Origin: Halichondria panicea
Taxonomy: Eukaryota; Porifera; Demospongiae; Suberitida; Halichondriidae
DNA: 64,000 nt
Reading direction: 5' to 3'
Assembly (NCBI RefSeq): GCF_963675165.1
Contig: NC_087391.1
Span: 1 to 64,000 of the forward strand
Shown: piece after piece, positions 11,613-24,722 of the stretch
How positions within the stretch are numbered: the first letter of the stretch is position 1
Layout of the letters: every line of letters begins with the position of its first letter
Position numbers and translations under genes: made by a program
The notes under the pieces: model-generated
Told to the model about the DNA's origin: nothing
The model's input: only the letters and a program-made list of their open reading frames with translations
Databases searched by the model: none

Positions 11613-13807
11613 CGTGCATGTGTGTGTGTGACATGTAAGCAATGACCGCAACGACCTACGCTGCAGTGCACTTGCGTGAGCTTTACCTGACTTAAGTTTA
11701 GGCGATGCCCCAACTTGATTATGTACTTGAGAAGGAGTATGATGTATTCAAAATTTAGGAAGTACTAAGTAAACTGATTTGTAAGAAATAAGAAAGGTCC
11801 CCCAAGAGGGAATCGAACCCATGCCTAATCTATCATCTAATCTACTAAGCCACCACCCTAACCACTAAGCCACACCTATTCTGCCCCTAGTTATTAGTAG
11901 TTATTACACCTCTTAGTCACATCACATACATACACTGGTTGCTATGTCATTAATTCCAGACTATGCTCTGTATACTCACCTTCTCATTGTGAACTTGTCA
12001 TCCCATTTCTTAACTACTTCAGCAGACGAACTCCCCAGAGTCTATGTACAAGACACACACACATTAGCAGTACACACCCACACACCCATACCCCCCCCAC
12101 ACACACACACACACACAGAGTGAGTTCATTACCTCAATTGGTTGGTTGGCTATGTCAATGACTGCAAGATCTCCTAGCATAGAGGCCTTGATGGTTGCCC
12201 CGGTAACCCCACCTGGAGACAATCCTAGAGACTCGGGATCAGGGCCACGTTTCCGTCGTCCTGGTAACCGCATGACACCAAATGGTGAAGGTTGTGTGTT
12301 TTGTGACTGTTGTGAGGGGGCGTTCTCCGACTGATTCATAAACTCTTCCATACGCTGTAACTCAGAGCGACTAGGACCTGGTGGGCATTAGTTACAGTGG
12401 ATAATCATTATTTTATATAGAATAATACACTTACGTGATGTAACATCTTTTGTCTTGCGTGGTTTGTTCTCCCTGTATTTAGTGAGCTGCTCAGAGAAAT
12501 CCGAGGCCCATGGCTCTTGAGGGGACGTGTCCTCAGAGCCACTACCCCCCACAGAGGAGCCACTACCTCCCACAGAGATATCCCCTGCCTCAAAGTCATC
12601 ACTAGCACTCTCTACACCAATACCAGAGGAGGTGTCATCACTGCCTCTACTAGGGTCCACAAAACCCTGAGAGGTGAGGGGGTGTAGATAGTGATAATGT
12701 GGTCACCCAGCCACCACTCTCAGTGAGGGGGCGTGAGATAGCTAGTACAGTGATAATGTGCTCACCCAGCCACCACTCTCAGTGAGGGGGCGTGAGATAG
12801 CTAGTACAGTGATAATGTGCTCACCCAGCCACCACTCTCATCATCACTGTCACTGTCATCACTGCCATCCTCATCCTGGTCGTCAAGGAAACCATACTGA
12901 CTCAGTGCAGACACCACCTCCTCATTGTCCTCCCCCTCACTGCACACACAAGCACACACACACACAAGCACACACATTATGAGGTGGTTATTGTATGCAC
13001 ACTGAGTGAGTGTCTCACTTGTTGTCCTCCTCTTGCAATGGCTGTGCCTCATCATCGAGGGTCTGTCTAGGGAAGGAGGGGGATGGTTGAGCCGTCATGT
13101 CTGACCCATTAACAATAGGTCCGTTAGTGAGGCTGGGGAGGTGTGGGGGTGTGGAGGGTGTGAGGCTGGGGAGCTGTGGAGGGGGCGGGTGGACATGAAC
13201 TATAATAGTTGTGAGAACAGTGATAACTTACTGCACATGACCATAATTAACAATGAGTGTGTACATAACCCACCCACACACTGACAGGGCACACACCCAC
13301 ACACTAGTACTGCACACACACACACACACTAGTACTGCACACACACACTAGTACTGCACACACACACACACACACTAGCACTGCACACACACACTAGTAC
13401 TGCACACACACACACACACTAGCACTGCACACACACACTAGTACTGCACACACACACACACACTAGCACTGCACACACACACTAGTACTGCACACACACA
13501 CACACACTAGCACTGCACACACACACTAGTACTGCACACACACACACACACTAGCACTGCACACACACACTAGTACTGCACACACACACACACACTAGCA
13601 CTGCACACACACACTAGTACTGCACACACACACACACACTAGCACTGCACACACACACTAGTACTGCACACACACACACACACTAGCACTGCACACACAC
13701 ACTAGTACTGCACACACACACACACACACACTAGCACTGCACACACACACTGACAGTACAGTACTGCACACACACACTGACAGTACTGCACATACACACA
13801 CACACTA

Positions 13808-13838
<31 letters not shown>

Positions 13839-13987
13839 TAGTACTGCACACACACACACACACACTAGTACTGCACACACACACTAGTACTGCACACACA
13901 CACTAGTACTGCACACACACACACACACACTAGTACTGCACTACAGTACACTACAGTACTGCACACACACACACACACACACTGACA

Positions 13988-14024
<37 letters not shown>

Positions 14025-15853
14025 ACAGTACTGCACACTGGTATATTATTAGGTACTGTCAGCTATTAATGGGTACAAGCTGAGAGGACATTCCTGAGAG
14101 CTGACATTAGTCACAACATACCACATGATTAGTACAGGACATACAAACACACACCAGACAAGACAACTCACAGATGGTTTAGGAGAGTCACTCCTCACAC
14201 TATTAGAGGTGAGCTGGTCCAATGGTTGGTGCTGTCCATACAGACTCTTGTAGGCAGCTATTCGTGAGACCCTCGCTTCTAGTACATTATCAGGGAACCC
14301 CACCTCACGCAGGTAGCTATGTGTGTGTGTGGGTGTGTGTGGGTGGGTGTGTGGTGTGTTGGGGGAGGTAAGTGTAGCCAGTTCATACTAATAACTAACA
14401 ACGTACTCTCGAAGGATCTTCCTACTCTCTTCTCTCTGCGCAGTGAATGCTGACAGTTCTCGTACGTTAGCTGTAGGGACACACCCACTAATAACAAGGA
14501 CAGGGGGTACGGTGTGTGGGGGGGGCTAATAACAAGGACAGGGGGTACAGTGTGTGGGGGGGGACTAATAACAAGGACAGGGGGTACGATATGTGGAGGG
14601 GGGGACTAATAACAAAGACAGGGGGTATGGTGTGTGGGGGGGACTAATAACAAGGACAGGGGGTACAGTGTGTGGGGGGGGGACTAATAACAAGGATAGG
14701 GGGTACAGTGTGTGGGGGGGGGGCTAATAACAAGGACAGGGGGTACAGTGTGTGGGGGGGGCTAATAACAAGGACAGGGGGTACGGTGTGTGGGGGGGGG
14801 CTAATAACAAGGACAGGGGGTACGGTGTGTGGAGGGGGGGACTAATAACAAGGACAGGGGGTACGGTGTGTGGAGGGGGGACTAATAACAAAGACAGGGG
14901 GTACGGTGTGTGGAGGGGGGGACTAATAACAAGGACAGGGAGTATGATGTAGGGGGGGGATAGACTCACGAGTTGGCTCTGGCTCCAGATTAGGAGGCTT
15001 GAGATCAAAGCCCATGTCCTTGCCATGTTGCAACTTGTACAGCTTAGCTCTGTAGGGAAACAAGGACTCTATCAAAACACTCGCCCCACTGAACCCACTG
15101 AACTCTGTTCAGGCTATTAATTATCACTCCAAACTTGATAATAGTATTAGCCTCTGTTACGCACGATTCAGGCTCATGTATACATTGAGTATATAGAATA
15201 ACACAGTGTCCACTTTCTATTTCAGTGCTCCAGCCACTGTACGCCCCAGCCACTGTACAGACTGACTCACCTTTCTTGCTTGAGGGCGTACTCCAGCATC
15301 TTTATCCTCCGAACCAAATCGTGCATCAGATTCTCATGACCTTTGCGCTCTCCTTGAAGGAACGCTATCTTGGCCTGCACACACACACACAGAGGAGGTT
15401 ATATAGTGACTACACACGAGGGGGCGGGTAGTGAGACTAGGGGACAAGTACAAGGGGGTGGGTGATGAGACTAGGGGACAAGTACAAGGGGGTGGGTGAT
15501 GAGACTAGGGGACAAGTACAAGGGGGTGGGTGATGAGACTAGGGGACTCTGTCTATACGGACACACACATGACATGGAATGGCAACCAGGCTACTATATA
15601 TATACTATACTATACTATACTAACACGGTACCCTCTAGTGTAGTGTGTGTGTGTGTGTGTGTCGCCCAACCCTCACCTGAAGCTCAGCTCTCTCCACCTC
15701 CCAGTTGGCACGCTCTTTCTCAAAACGACTCCATTCGTGTTTAATAAAGTGTAGTATTCCAGGAATAGTGTAGTTGGTGGTGGAGGGTTGTTCCTGGTTG
15801 TTGTTACCTCCTCCCATTGGTGGACCCATGGCCCTCTCGCCATCAGCCGCCAT
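10144..15853 (-). CDS. STRN: Striatin (STRIPAK scaffold)
   Basis: Fifteen exons give 780 aa, equal to human STRN: 15677-15853, 15271-15374, 14970-15049,14407-14470, 14172-14316, 13019-13173, 12825-12939, 12435-12666, 12133-12377, 11980-12041, 11206-11495, 10991-11158, 10734-10874, 10382-10576, 10144-10313. Striatin is the regulatory B''' subunit of PP2A and scaffold of STRIPAK, which restrains Hippo-type MST kinases. The N-terminus has the conserved TIPGILHFIKHEWSRFEKER helix and coiled coil (GERKGHENL..LVRRIKMLEYALKQER). An acidic, Ser-rich middle follows, then six or seven WD40 repeats from about residue 440 (ITASEDATLKVW, GGVDTSIRAW, LLSCSADGRCILW, ending ASAGADGVAKVFE). Introns are rich in CA microsatellites and minisatellites and one holds a SINE. 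Head-to-head with the ammonium transporter, 324 bp apart. Confidence 0.97.
11500..11640. repeat. GT/CA microsatellite in striatin intron
   Basis: About 140 bp of nearly pure TGTGTG with GTGTGGTGTG interruptions, directly upstream (in gene sense) of the WD40-encoding exon acceptor. It produces spurious His-Thr-rich open frames on the minus strand. Confidence 0.95.
11774..11876 (-). mobile_element. tRNA-derived SINE, copy 1
   Basis: On the minus strand the element reads through a pol III A box TGGCTTAGTGG (11862-11872) and B box GGTTCGATTCC (11809-11819). The boxes are about 42 nt apart, longer than in an intact tRNA gene, and no complete cloverleaf can be drawn. A second copy with the same body (GTCCCCAAGA..GGAATCGAACCCA..., CCACCACCCTAACCACTAAG) is at 27796-27900. 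Two dispersed related copies with internal pol III promoters in introns support a tRNA-derived SINE family. Confidence 0.8.
12690..12840. repeat. 59-bp repeat, three copies of a 5' splice junction
   Basis: TCACCCAGCCACCACTCTCA recurs at 12703, 12762 and 12821, a period of 59 bp. In striatin sense each copy ends in exon-like sequence GAGAGTGGTGGCTGG followed by the donor GTGAGC (GTGACC in the copy at 12703). Only the copy at 12825 joins a coding exon; the other two are decoy donors in the intron. Confidence 0.9.
13260..14040. repeat. CA-rich minisatellite (CTAGTACTGCACACA family)
   Basis: About 780 bp of alternating CACACACACACTAGTACTG and CACACACACACTAGCACTG units in a striatin intron. The CTAGTACTG / CTAGCACTG alternation forms a higher-order unit of about 49 bp that is very homogeneous from 13320 to 13730, which suggests recent amplification or gene-conversion homogenisation. 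Confidence 0.95.
14490..14960. repeat. G-rich minisatellite in striatin intron
   Basis: About twelve copies of a 37-41 bp unit containing CTAATAACAAGGACAGGGGG and TACGGTGTGTGG plus runs of 6-9 G. The G-runs could form G-quadruplexes on the plus strand, which is the non-transcribed orientation relative to striatin. Confidence 0.9.
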
Positions 15854-16177
15854 TATAGAGTCTCTCTGAGTATCGACACGAAGCTTAGATACACTCTATA
15901 CTGACATAACTGGACACAGGAATAGACTTGTCGACGGTTGTACTTTCGAGGAAACTTGATCGTCTTTCTCTCTAGCTCTAAGTACATGTGACAGTCACGA
16001 TGTGTCATGTGCTCACCTCCAGCCCCTCCCCCCTTACCTTCTGCATGCTAACTACCAAGGCCAGGGGCAGGTACGTACGTACTGTTTATTTACATACTGT
16101 ATAGCTTTACAGACTGTATAGCACTGCCATTAACATTGGAAGCCTTGCAGACTGCTCCTAGCTAGCTGGCTGCGGTT
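15854..16177. promoter_or_regulatory. Shared upstream region of STRN and ammonium transporter
   Basis: 324 bp between divergent start codons. No TATA box or repeated motif stands out; a bidirectional promoter is inferred from arrangement alone. Confidence 0.4.
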
Positions 16178-19100
16178 ATGGATTATGATACAAATGTCGC
16201 TGAGTTCATCTACAATGACACTGACTGGTGCTATGACTACAACTCTTGTATCTTTGAGTATGTGAGTAGACTACACATACATGCAGTGACTTGCACACAC
16301 ACACAGTCACATGCACACACAGTGACATGCACACACAGTCACACACACAGTGACATGCACACACAGTGACATGCACACACAGTGACATGCACACACAGTG
16401 ACATGGCTGATGCTTGCTCCCTCGTGCACACGTACAGAGACCCTGTGAGATGGATTCTGTGCATGATGACCTACGCTACACTGCACCCAGTGCCTCCTGG
16501 GTCCTCACTGCATCCATTCTTGTCTTCTTCATGGTACCTAATAAGTTAACCATAGCTAAAAGTGTCCGAGTCACGTTGCTAGTTGTAATTAAATACTGTA
16601 TCATGCACAATGCACAATGCACAATCAGCAACCCTCAAAAATAAACACCAACACATTTCCAATGTATGGGGAGGATATGAAGTAACGATATTTATTCCCT
16701 TATGTTACAGAAAGCAGGGTTCATGCTATTGGAGGTGGCCTTTGCTAGAGATCAGAAGGAGAGGAGATATGTGGTGGTGCTTGTAAGTGTGTTAGTCAGC
16801 CACTACTCAACTAACAGTCCCTCTCTTCCTGTGATGCAGAAACACCAAGATGCATTTGCCAGTGCCTTTGGGTTCTTCCTGATTGGGTTTGATCTCATTT
16901 CATACTACAGCACTCCTCAGGATATTCCCACCCAATTCTTCGGTATAACGGACCCTGTTCTGTGGTTCTTCAAGTTCACCTTTGCCAGCAATGCAGCCAC
17001 TATTGTGGGAGGTTGCCTAGTAACCAACCCCTACAAGTTGAGGATGCCAGCTGCCTTTGTCAGTGCATTTGTTATCAGCGTGAGTTGAACCCTGTAACCT
17101 TTCAGTATCTGATCAACCAATGTGACCAATGTGGTGTGTGTGCACTTGTAGGGTATCATCCACCCTATAGTGGCTAGGATCATCTGGTCAGACGACTGCA
17201 ACACTCTCTCTCCCTATCGCTTCTGTGATTATGGTCCTTACCATCCCTCTACTAATAAGCCAGACTGTGGTTATAACTGCACAGCCTCCCTCACTAGTTT
17301 AGGGGACAGAATATATGTGCTCGACTTTGCAGGAGGTGGTGCAGTACATCTCATAGGTGAGTGATGTATTAGCTTCTAGTGTGTATTGATGACAGGAATA
17401 TAATTATTAACATTACAATTATTTTTCTTCCCACTACTATCTCGTATGCTTTGTTAAAAAAAAAAAATTGATGACAGGAATGGATACCTCGGGGGGGAGG
17501 GGGGGGAGGATGTGTGGTTTAATGGTGTCCATTACCTCACATGCACCTCACATGCAGGGGGTATATGTGTGGTTTAATGGTGTCATTACCTCACATGCAG
17601 GGGGTATGTGTGGTTTAATGGTGTCATTACCTCACATGCAGGGGGTATGTGTGGTTTAATGGTGTCCATTACCTCACATGCAGGGGGTATGTGTGGTTTA
17701 ATGGTGTCATTACCTCACATGCAGGGGGTATGTGTGGTTTAATGGTGTCCATTACCTCACATGCAGGGGGTATGTGTGGTTTAATGGTGTCATTACCTCA
17801 CATGCAGGGGGTATGTGTGGTTTAATGGTGTCCATTACCTCACATGCAGGGGGTATGTGTGGTTTAATGGTGTCATTACCTCACATGCAGGGGGTATGTG
17901 TGGTTTAATGGTGTCCATTACCTCACATGCAGGGGGTATGTGTGGTTTAATGGTGTCATTACCTCACATGCAGGGGGTATGTGTGGTTTAATGGTGTCAT
18001 TACCTCACATGCAGGGGGTATGTGTGGTTTAATGGTGTGTCTGTTTGCCAAGTATCAAGACTGGAAGGACAACAAGAGACTCCGCCCACCGAGGAGAGGC
18101 AGGGATGATAGTCAGGTATGGAGTTATGGTCCATATATGCCATCATCACTACATACACAGCAGGCAAGTCAGTTAATGGACCCACCAGCTAAAGGGGCAG
18201 AGATGGCAGAGAGAGTCAAGGAACCAGGGTAAGTAAGCCCCACACCCCACACCCCTCACACTGCCCACACACCGCCCACACACCGCCCACACACTAGGAG
18301 CTTCTGGACATGGATGTACCCAGTGCATGGTGGAGATGAGGCCATTTCTGAGGCTGCATTGGGTGTCTTCATTCTCTGGTTTTGTTGGTTTGCCTTCAAC
18401 TGTGGTTCCACTGAGAGCATTGAGGGTGAGTGAGTGTCTCCTAGTACACGCTAACTTCCATCCTCTGTGTAGTTGGTCGCAAACTCAAGCCAGGCAATGA
18501 TGGCTGGAGCACAGTGTACCCCTTCTATGGTGTCACATCCATCATAGCTGTCAACATGATCATGGCTGGAGCCTCAGGAGGTATCACAGCCATCGTCATT
18601 GCAGTCTGGGCACAGGTACTCACACCAATCCTTTGCTTAGTTCTCGATCCCTAGCTGCTAGTGTATCTGCATGCATTCACAGTGTGTGTGTGTTATCTTT
18701 AGGTCCGGTATCGCACTGAGTCAGTGAATGCCAATGAGATAGCTAATGGCGTCCTCTCTGCTCTCGTGTCCATCACCTCAGGCTGTGCATTCGTCGACTA
18801 CTGGGCAGCCTGTCTCATCGGAAGTCAGTCAACTGTAGTTAGTACTGACTAATGTCTATCACATGGTGTATTGATTATAATTATAACTTTTGATTGGCCC
18901 CAAACTTTCCCTGCAGGTATTGGTGTGATTCTCTACCACGTTGGCTGCTTCATAGAGTACAAGACTGGAATCAAAGACACCGCTCGAGTGGTCCCAGTAC
19001 ACGGACTCTGGTGAGTACCCTATAGTGTGTCTTTATGTTGTACCCTGTACTCTATAAGTTGTTACTGTAATTATTCAGTGGTCTGTGGAGTCTGATAGCG

Positions 19101-20066
19101 ACGGGAGTGTTCATATACCCTGGTGTCTCAGAGTGTAACCTCCATGCTGCATTTGAGGGACTCTGTTATTGTACTCTGCGATTACCTTATTTGGTAAGAC
19201 CATCAGCTAGTCTATTGGTGCATTATATATATCCACCCACACACAGAGTTGGGGCGAGCGCTTGCTGGCTCAGCTATTAGCTGGTCTTATCATGATAGCC
19301 ATTGGAGGAGCTGGGGCCTTCCTCATGTACTTCACTCTCCACATCATTCCCATTGCACCATTCACCTACGCTCTAGACAAGTGAGGCTCTAGGCTCTACC
19401 TAACTTGAGAGCTAAGCCACAATTCAGGCTTGTTTCATAGCTAACTTTGAGAGGTCATAACTTGTGTTGCGAACGTCCGATTTCAAAACTTGTTAGTAGG
19501 TATTTGAAAGTACTAAGTATGGTGTGCTTGTCCTCGCATGCACACATGCACAGAGTGTTTCGCCTCACACCAGACCTTATTGATGGGAAGAAGCCTTTGC
19601 CTCTCAAGTTTGTAGGTGGTTGGCTGTTGACCTCCCCTGAGGAAGATATGAGTCAGCAAGTTGAGGACTACTCTCCTGGCATAGACCCTGAGCCTCCCTC
19701 CATGCACACCGGCATTCAGGTGAGGGGGCGTACACACACACTCACACACCCACCCACACTCCATGCACACCGGCATTCAGGTGAGGGGGCGTACACACAC
19801 ACTCACACACCCTCACACACACACTCACACTCATACAGCAGAACACTGGACGAATCCGTAAGAACACTACACGCAGTAACATGGGCACAACTTTGTATGG
19901 TACTGTTGGCTCTGTGGACTCTAACCCCATGAGAACCCCTGTCGCCACGGCAACCTACACGTCGGCAACCAATGGAAGTAGACCGGCCGTCCGCTACAAA
20001 GGTCAAAGGAGCGCTCGACAAGATCCCATGTACGAGGGTTCAGATGATAGCAACCCAATACTATAG
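16178..20066 (+). CDS. Ammonium transporter (Amt/MEP family)
   Basis: Fourteen exons give 679 aa: 16178-16261, 16438-16533, 16711-16782, 16840-17079, 17152-17356, 18015-18228, 18298-18425, 18473-18615, 18703-18823, 18917-19010, 19079-19193, 19247-19380, 19554-19719, 19839-20066. Amt proteins are trimeric 11-span channels moving ammonium across the plasma membrane. Landmarks: GFMLLEVAFARDQ in the second helix, the pore motif LDFAGGGAVHLIGG carrying the conserved Asp and first pore His, FWTWMYPVHGGDE-type loop, and VPVHGLCGLW with the second pore His. The cytoplasmic tail after about residue 540 is long and contains Pro/Ser/Thr-rich sequence ending in DPMYEGSDDSNPIL. An AATAAA lies 76 bp after the stop codon (20142). 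Introns 5 and 13 contain copies of their own exon junctions as tandem repeats. Confidence 0.94.
17512..18014. repeat. 41/42-bp minisatellite copied from a 3' splice junction
   Basis: About a dozen units containing CCTCACATGCAG (acceptor) followed by GGGGTATGTGTGGTTTAATG, alternating between 41 and 42 bp (TGTCATTACC and TGTCCATTACC). The final unit at 18011-18034 is the real acceptor and first 20 nt of transporter exon 6; all others lie in the intron. Confidence 0.95.
19700..19800. repeat. 61-bp duplication of a 5' splice junction
   Basis: CCATGCACACCGGCATTCAG followed by GTGAGGGGGCGTACACACAC occurs at 19700 and again at 19761. The first copy is the end of transporter exon 13 and its donor; the second is an intronic copy with an intact donor. 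Confidence 0.9.
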
Positions 20067-20220
20067 GATACTGACATAATACATTGTTACTGTAATACTG
20101 TTGTTTGCTGCAATTTTTGTGTTATCGTTTGCCATGGATATAATAAAATTATAATTATTATAATATTGAGCATATAATACAACCATTATGAAATGAGAGC
20201 ATGTGGTTATATTCTCTGAG

Positions 20221-21607
20221 TCATTGTTTGGTTGCTATGGTGAGGGAAGCGGAGGCGTAACTAACTGAGCTATCAGAGAGTGACTTGCAAGCACTTGATT
20301 GGTCGTATTTGACCCACTTGAGTGAGAACTGGAGCTCATCATGATGACAGGTGATATCATCCACTGCCTGCATGAGAGAGAGGTGTAGTGACACACCCAC
20401 TAGCTGTATTGATACACAAGATATCTATTATTGTATACGGAGAAGCAGACTGTTCAGCCAAAGAGGACAGCAATCAATGGCTAGTGAGAGTGTGTAGGAG
20501 GGGCTTACTGTGTGTGTGTGTGGGAGGGGCTTACATGTAGTAGGACAGCTATGGGGTGACGTCCACAGATGGTGTTCCTAGTCTCCTCAAGATAAGAGGT
20601 GAATCCCACACTGTCCAGAGCTGATATCTTATCCATACCCTATATACAGCACATAGAGGTGGGTGGGGTGGGGTGGGGTGGCAGCACTTACCACATGGTC
20701 CATTGCCTCTATAGAAGCATGAATGGGACCATCAGCTTTGTTGTAGCGAGTGTAGTTGAACCTCTTGCCTAATGAAGGAAATAGCGCAGTATATAACAAA
20801 CCATCTGATTGGTTGGTTTAGTTTACCCCAGTGACAGAAGTCGGAGGATACTATAAATAGATTCTCTGGGTCCAGTAGATATTTGCTGAATAGTTTCCCG
20901 TACTCTGCTTCACCTTTGACCTTTAATGACCCCACAAGTATCGGTACAACAGTGAACTTGTCACGCCTACTCTCCATCACCTTGGCAACATAAGGGAGAT
21001 GCATCTCGATGCTATGCTCTGCCTCGTCCATATCTTGTGACATGACCTCAAACTCTCCACTCCCCCTCAGCTCAGAATATACTGTAGGGAGGGGAATACA
21101 TGTAGCTAGCATGTGTCAGTGCTCACTGTGTTGGTCTATCTCCAGGTCATATAGAGGTGTGTGGTAATGTGTGAGAGAAGAGAGAGCACAGCCGGGTAAG
21201 TACACGTGGTGGGAGGGGCCAAGGATGAACACACGCTTACTGTAGGGGGGTTGTGCTAGTGTGGTGCGTGGTGTGTGGGGGGTGACCTTACACTGTGGAG
21301 GGGTCAATCTGCTTGTACGCATATCCAGCACACGGACCACTGTATGCATAACCTGCATGACTGAGATGGAGGTGGTCAAGGTTGTACACTCGTGAACTCC
21401 AGTGTTAGTATGTATTATAGGAGAGGATACGGAGCAATAATGGCTCTAGCTGGTGTGTGTATGAGATCTGCCTTCCCCAGCCAATCCTCCAGCTGCTTGT
21501 CCAGTACTGGGCCTACAGAGTGAATATAACACACACACAGAGAGAGAGAGAGTACCTTCATTGCTGTACCAGCTACCAGCATGGAGAGCTTGTCTTGATT
21601 TAGACAT
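20221..21607 (-). CDS. MEMO1: MEMO1 (mediator of cell motility 1)
   Basis: Eight exons give 299 aa (human 297): 21556-21607, 21431-21512, 21292-21360, 21127-21239, 20827-21081, 20692-20768, 20535-20639, 20221-20367. MEMO1 is a cytosolic protein of the class III dioxygenase fold, linked to receptor-tyrosine-kinase signalling, copper/iron handling and cell migration. Landmarks: [14 protein letters not shown] at the N-terminus, [20 protein letters not shown] with a conserved metal-site His, [23 protein letters not shown] and SSDFCHWG with the catalytic-type Cys, then [12 protein letters not shown]. The ATG is followed by MSKSRQ, like the human MSNRVV start. The 3' end of a non-LTR retrotransposon sits about 50 bp upstream of the start codon. 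Confidence 0.96.
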
Positions 21608-21661
21608 TGTAGCTTTTTGTTCACCAAAATTATAATTATTACCACGTGGACTCATCCCTCC

Positions 21662-22212
21662 CCGCCCTTCTAGGTCGCCCTTCGATGCTATGGTCATGCT
21701 CAGCTGGATCGTTCTATGCATGGCCCCTCAAATTTCAGAATCAGGCTCCTAGTGGGCTGTGACGGGCTCGAGCTGGATGCGTCCAGGTTTAGATATCGCA
21801 ACAGAGGAAATATCTCTCCCGGTGATGGATCGTGCAAACTATGCAACACTGAAGAAGAATCACCTTCACACTTTTTAGTAAGTTGCCCTGCTCTCTCAAT
21901 GCGCAGACTTGCTCTCCTGCAGGATGCCCCATCCTGCATCAGTGTTCACCTCCCCCACGACCCAAGGGCACTACATGACACCCTCTACAATCTCCTGCAA
22001 GGCCTTGTCTGGCTGAAAGCTGCCCATGCGCAAGAGTGGCTCTTGCTCTTCATCAAAGATCTAAGGCAAACCCGCGCTGATCTCCTTCTCACAAGCACAT
22101 TGGTTTAAAGCTCCACCCTCTTACTACGTGTTATAATAATACCCATTTTCAATATTCTTTTTCGTCTGCCCAATGGGCTACTCTTCATTATTTGGAGGCT
22201 ACAAAGAAGAAG
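21662..22212 (+). mobile_element. 3' fragment of a non-LTR retrotransposon
   Basis: An open frame of about 145 codons begins after a stop near 21660 and ends at 22108. It encodes the zinc-knuckle-like end of a LINE reverse transcriptase: GDGSCKLCNTEEESPSHFLV then SCPAL, a C-x2-C-x8-H-x4-C pattern typical just after the RT domain. After the stop comes a short 3' UTR with GGGCTACTCTTCATTATTTG and a terminal microsatellite AAGAAGAAGAAG (22199-22212), the usual LINE tail. No RT catalytic motif is present, so this is a 5'-truncated dead copy lying between MEMO1 and Rab1. The clade was not determined. Confidence 0.85.
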
Positions 22213-22499
22213 AAGAAGGACTGGATATTATATTTTCAATTAGTGCGCACCAGGGGCGTGGCTCCGGCTGGGCTAGGTTATCATGTGATTGAAATTATGT
22301 CATTACTATCCTCGCCATCTTGTTTCCTGTGGGTAAAGCTTTTGAGTGTGTGTTTGGTGTGGCCATTGCTGGCGTTTTTAGCAGTTTATCCTACTCTCTA
22401 CTAAAGCTACTTGTCTCTGTGTGATAGTCCAAGACTCACGCTGTATAGTATCGTCCTTCACAAGTTCTACAAGTTCCCTAGAGTACTCTATCTCCAGCA

Positions 22500-24183
<1,684 letters not shown>

Positions 24184-24722
24184 ACTAGGAACTTACTTAC
24201 ATAAGCAATGTGTGTATTGTCCATGTTCATATATTGTATAGCATGATTTATAAGCCTCCTGCAAGTATCCGTACTCTATTTGACAGCTCTATTATATTAG
24301 TGGCTCGTATGCTGAATGTGTGTTAATTTATTGTAAAACAAGAGATTTCTGAACTGACAGATACTTTTTTGGCTGGTGTATGCTGTTATGTGTGTGTGAT
24401 ATTTTTGGCTTTACTTGTGCACTTCTTGTACACCTCCATTTTATCATAAAAAGTTTTGTGTATTGAAAATTCATCTTGTAAGGGTTCCTCGATTAATCGC
24501 CAGGTCTTAATAAACTTCCGGCCTTGATTAAACACAGACTCCTCCTTCTGCACGTGATTAATCAATTTGTGGAGAGTACACATGTCAATGCAGTGATGTC
24601 AATGTCTAGCCACGCCCCTCTAAGGAAAAGAGGGGGTGTGGTTGAAAGTCAAATGCCAGAAAGCTTCAGAATGTCTCTGTCTTGATTCTAGCCAGCCGTG
24701 TGTGTGTGGAAATAGCAGAGGT
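24184..24722. other. Gap between RAB1A and GCC2
   Basis: The 539-bp gap holds the Rab1 3' UTR and the GCC2 upstream region. A minus-strand open frame of 65 codons (24386-24583) has no recognisable domain, no splice context and no family; it is noted but not called a gene. Confidence 0.4.

Noticed and set aside
11809-11876. Possible tRNA gene in a striatin intron
   Set aside because: A and B boxes are present but spaced too far apart and no acceptor stem pairs; a second dispersed copy at 27796 points to a SINE.
24386-24583. 65-codon minus-strand open frame
   Set aside because: No recognisable domain, no splice context and AT-rich composition; it may be chance.
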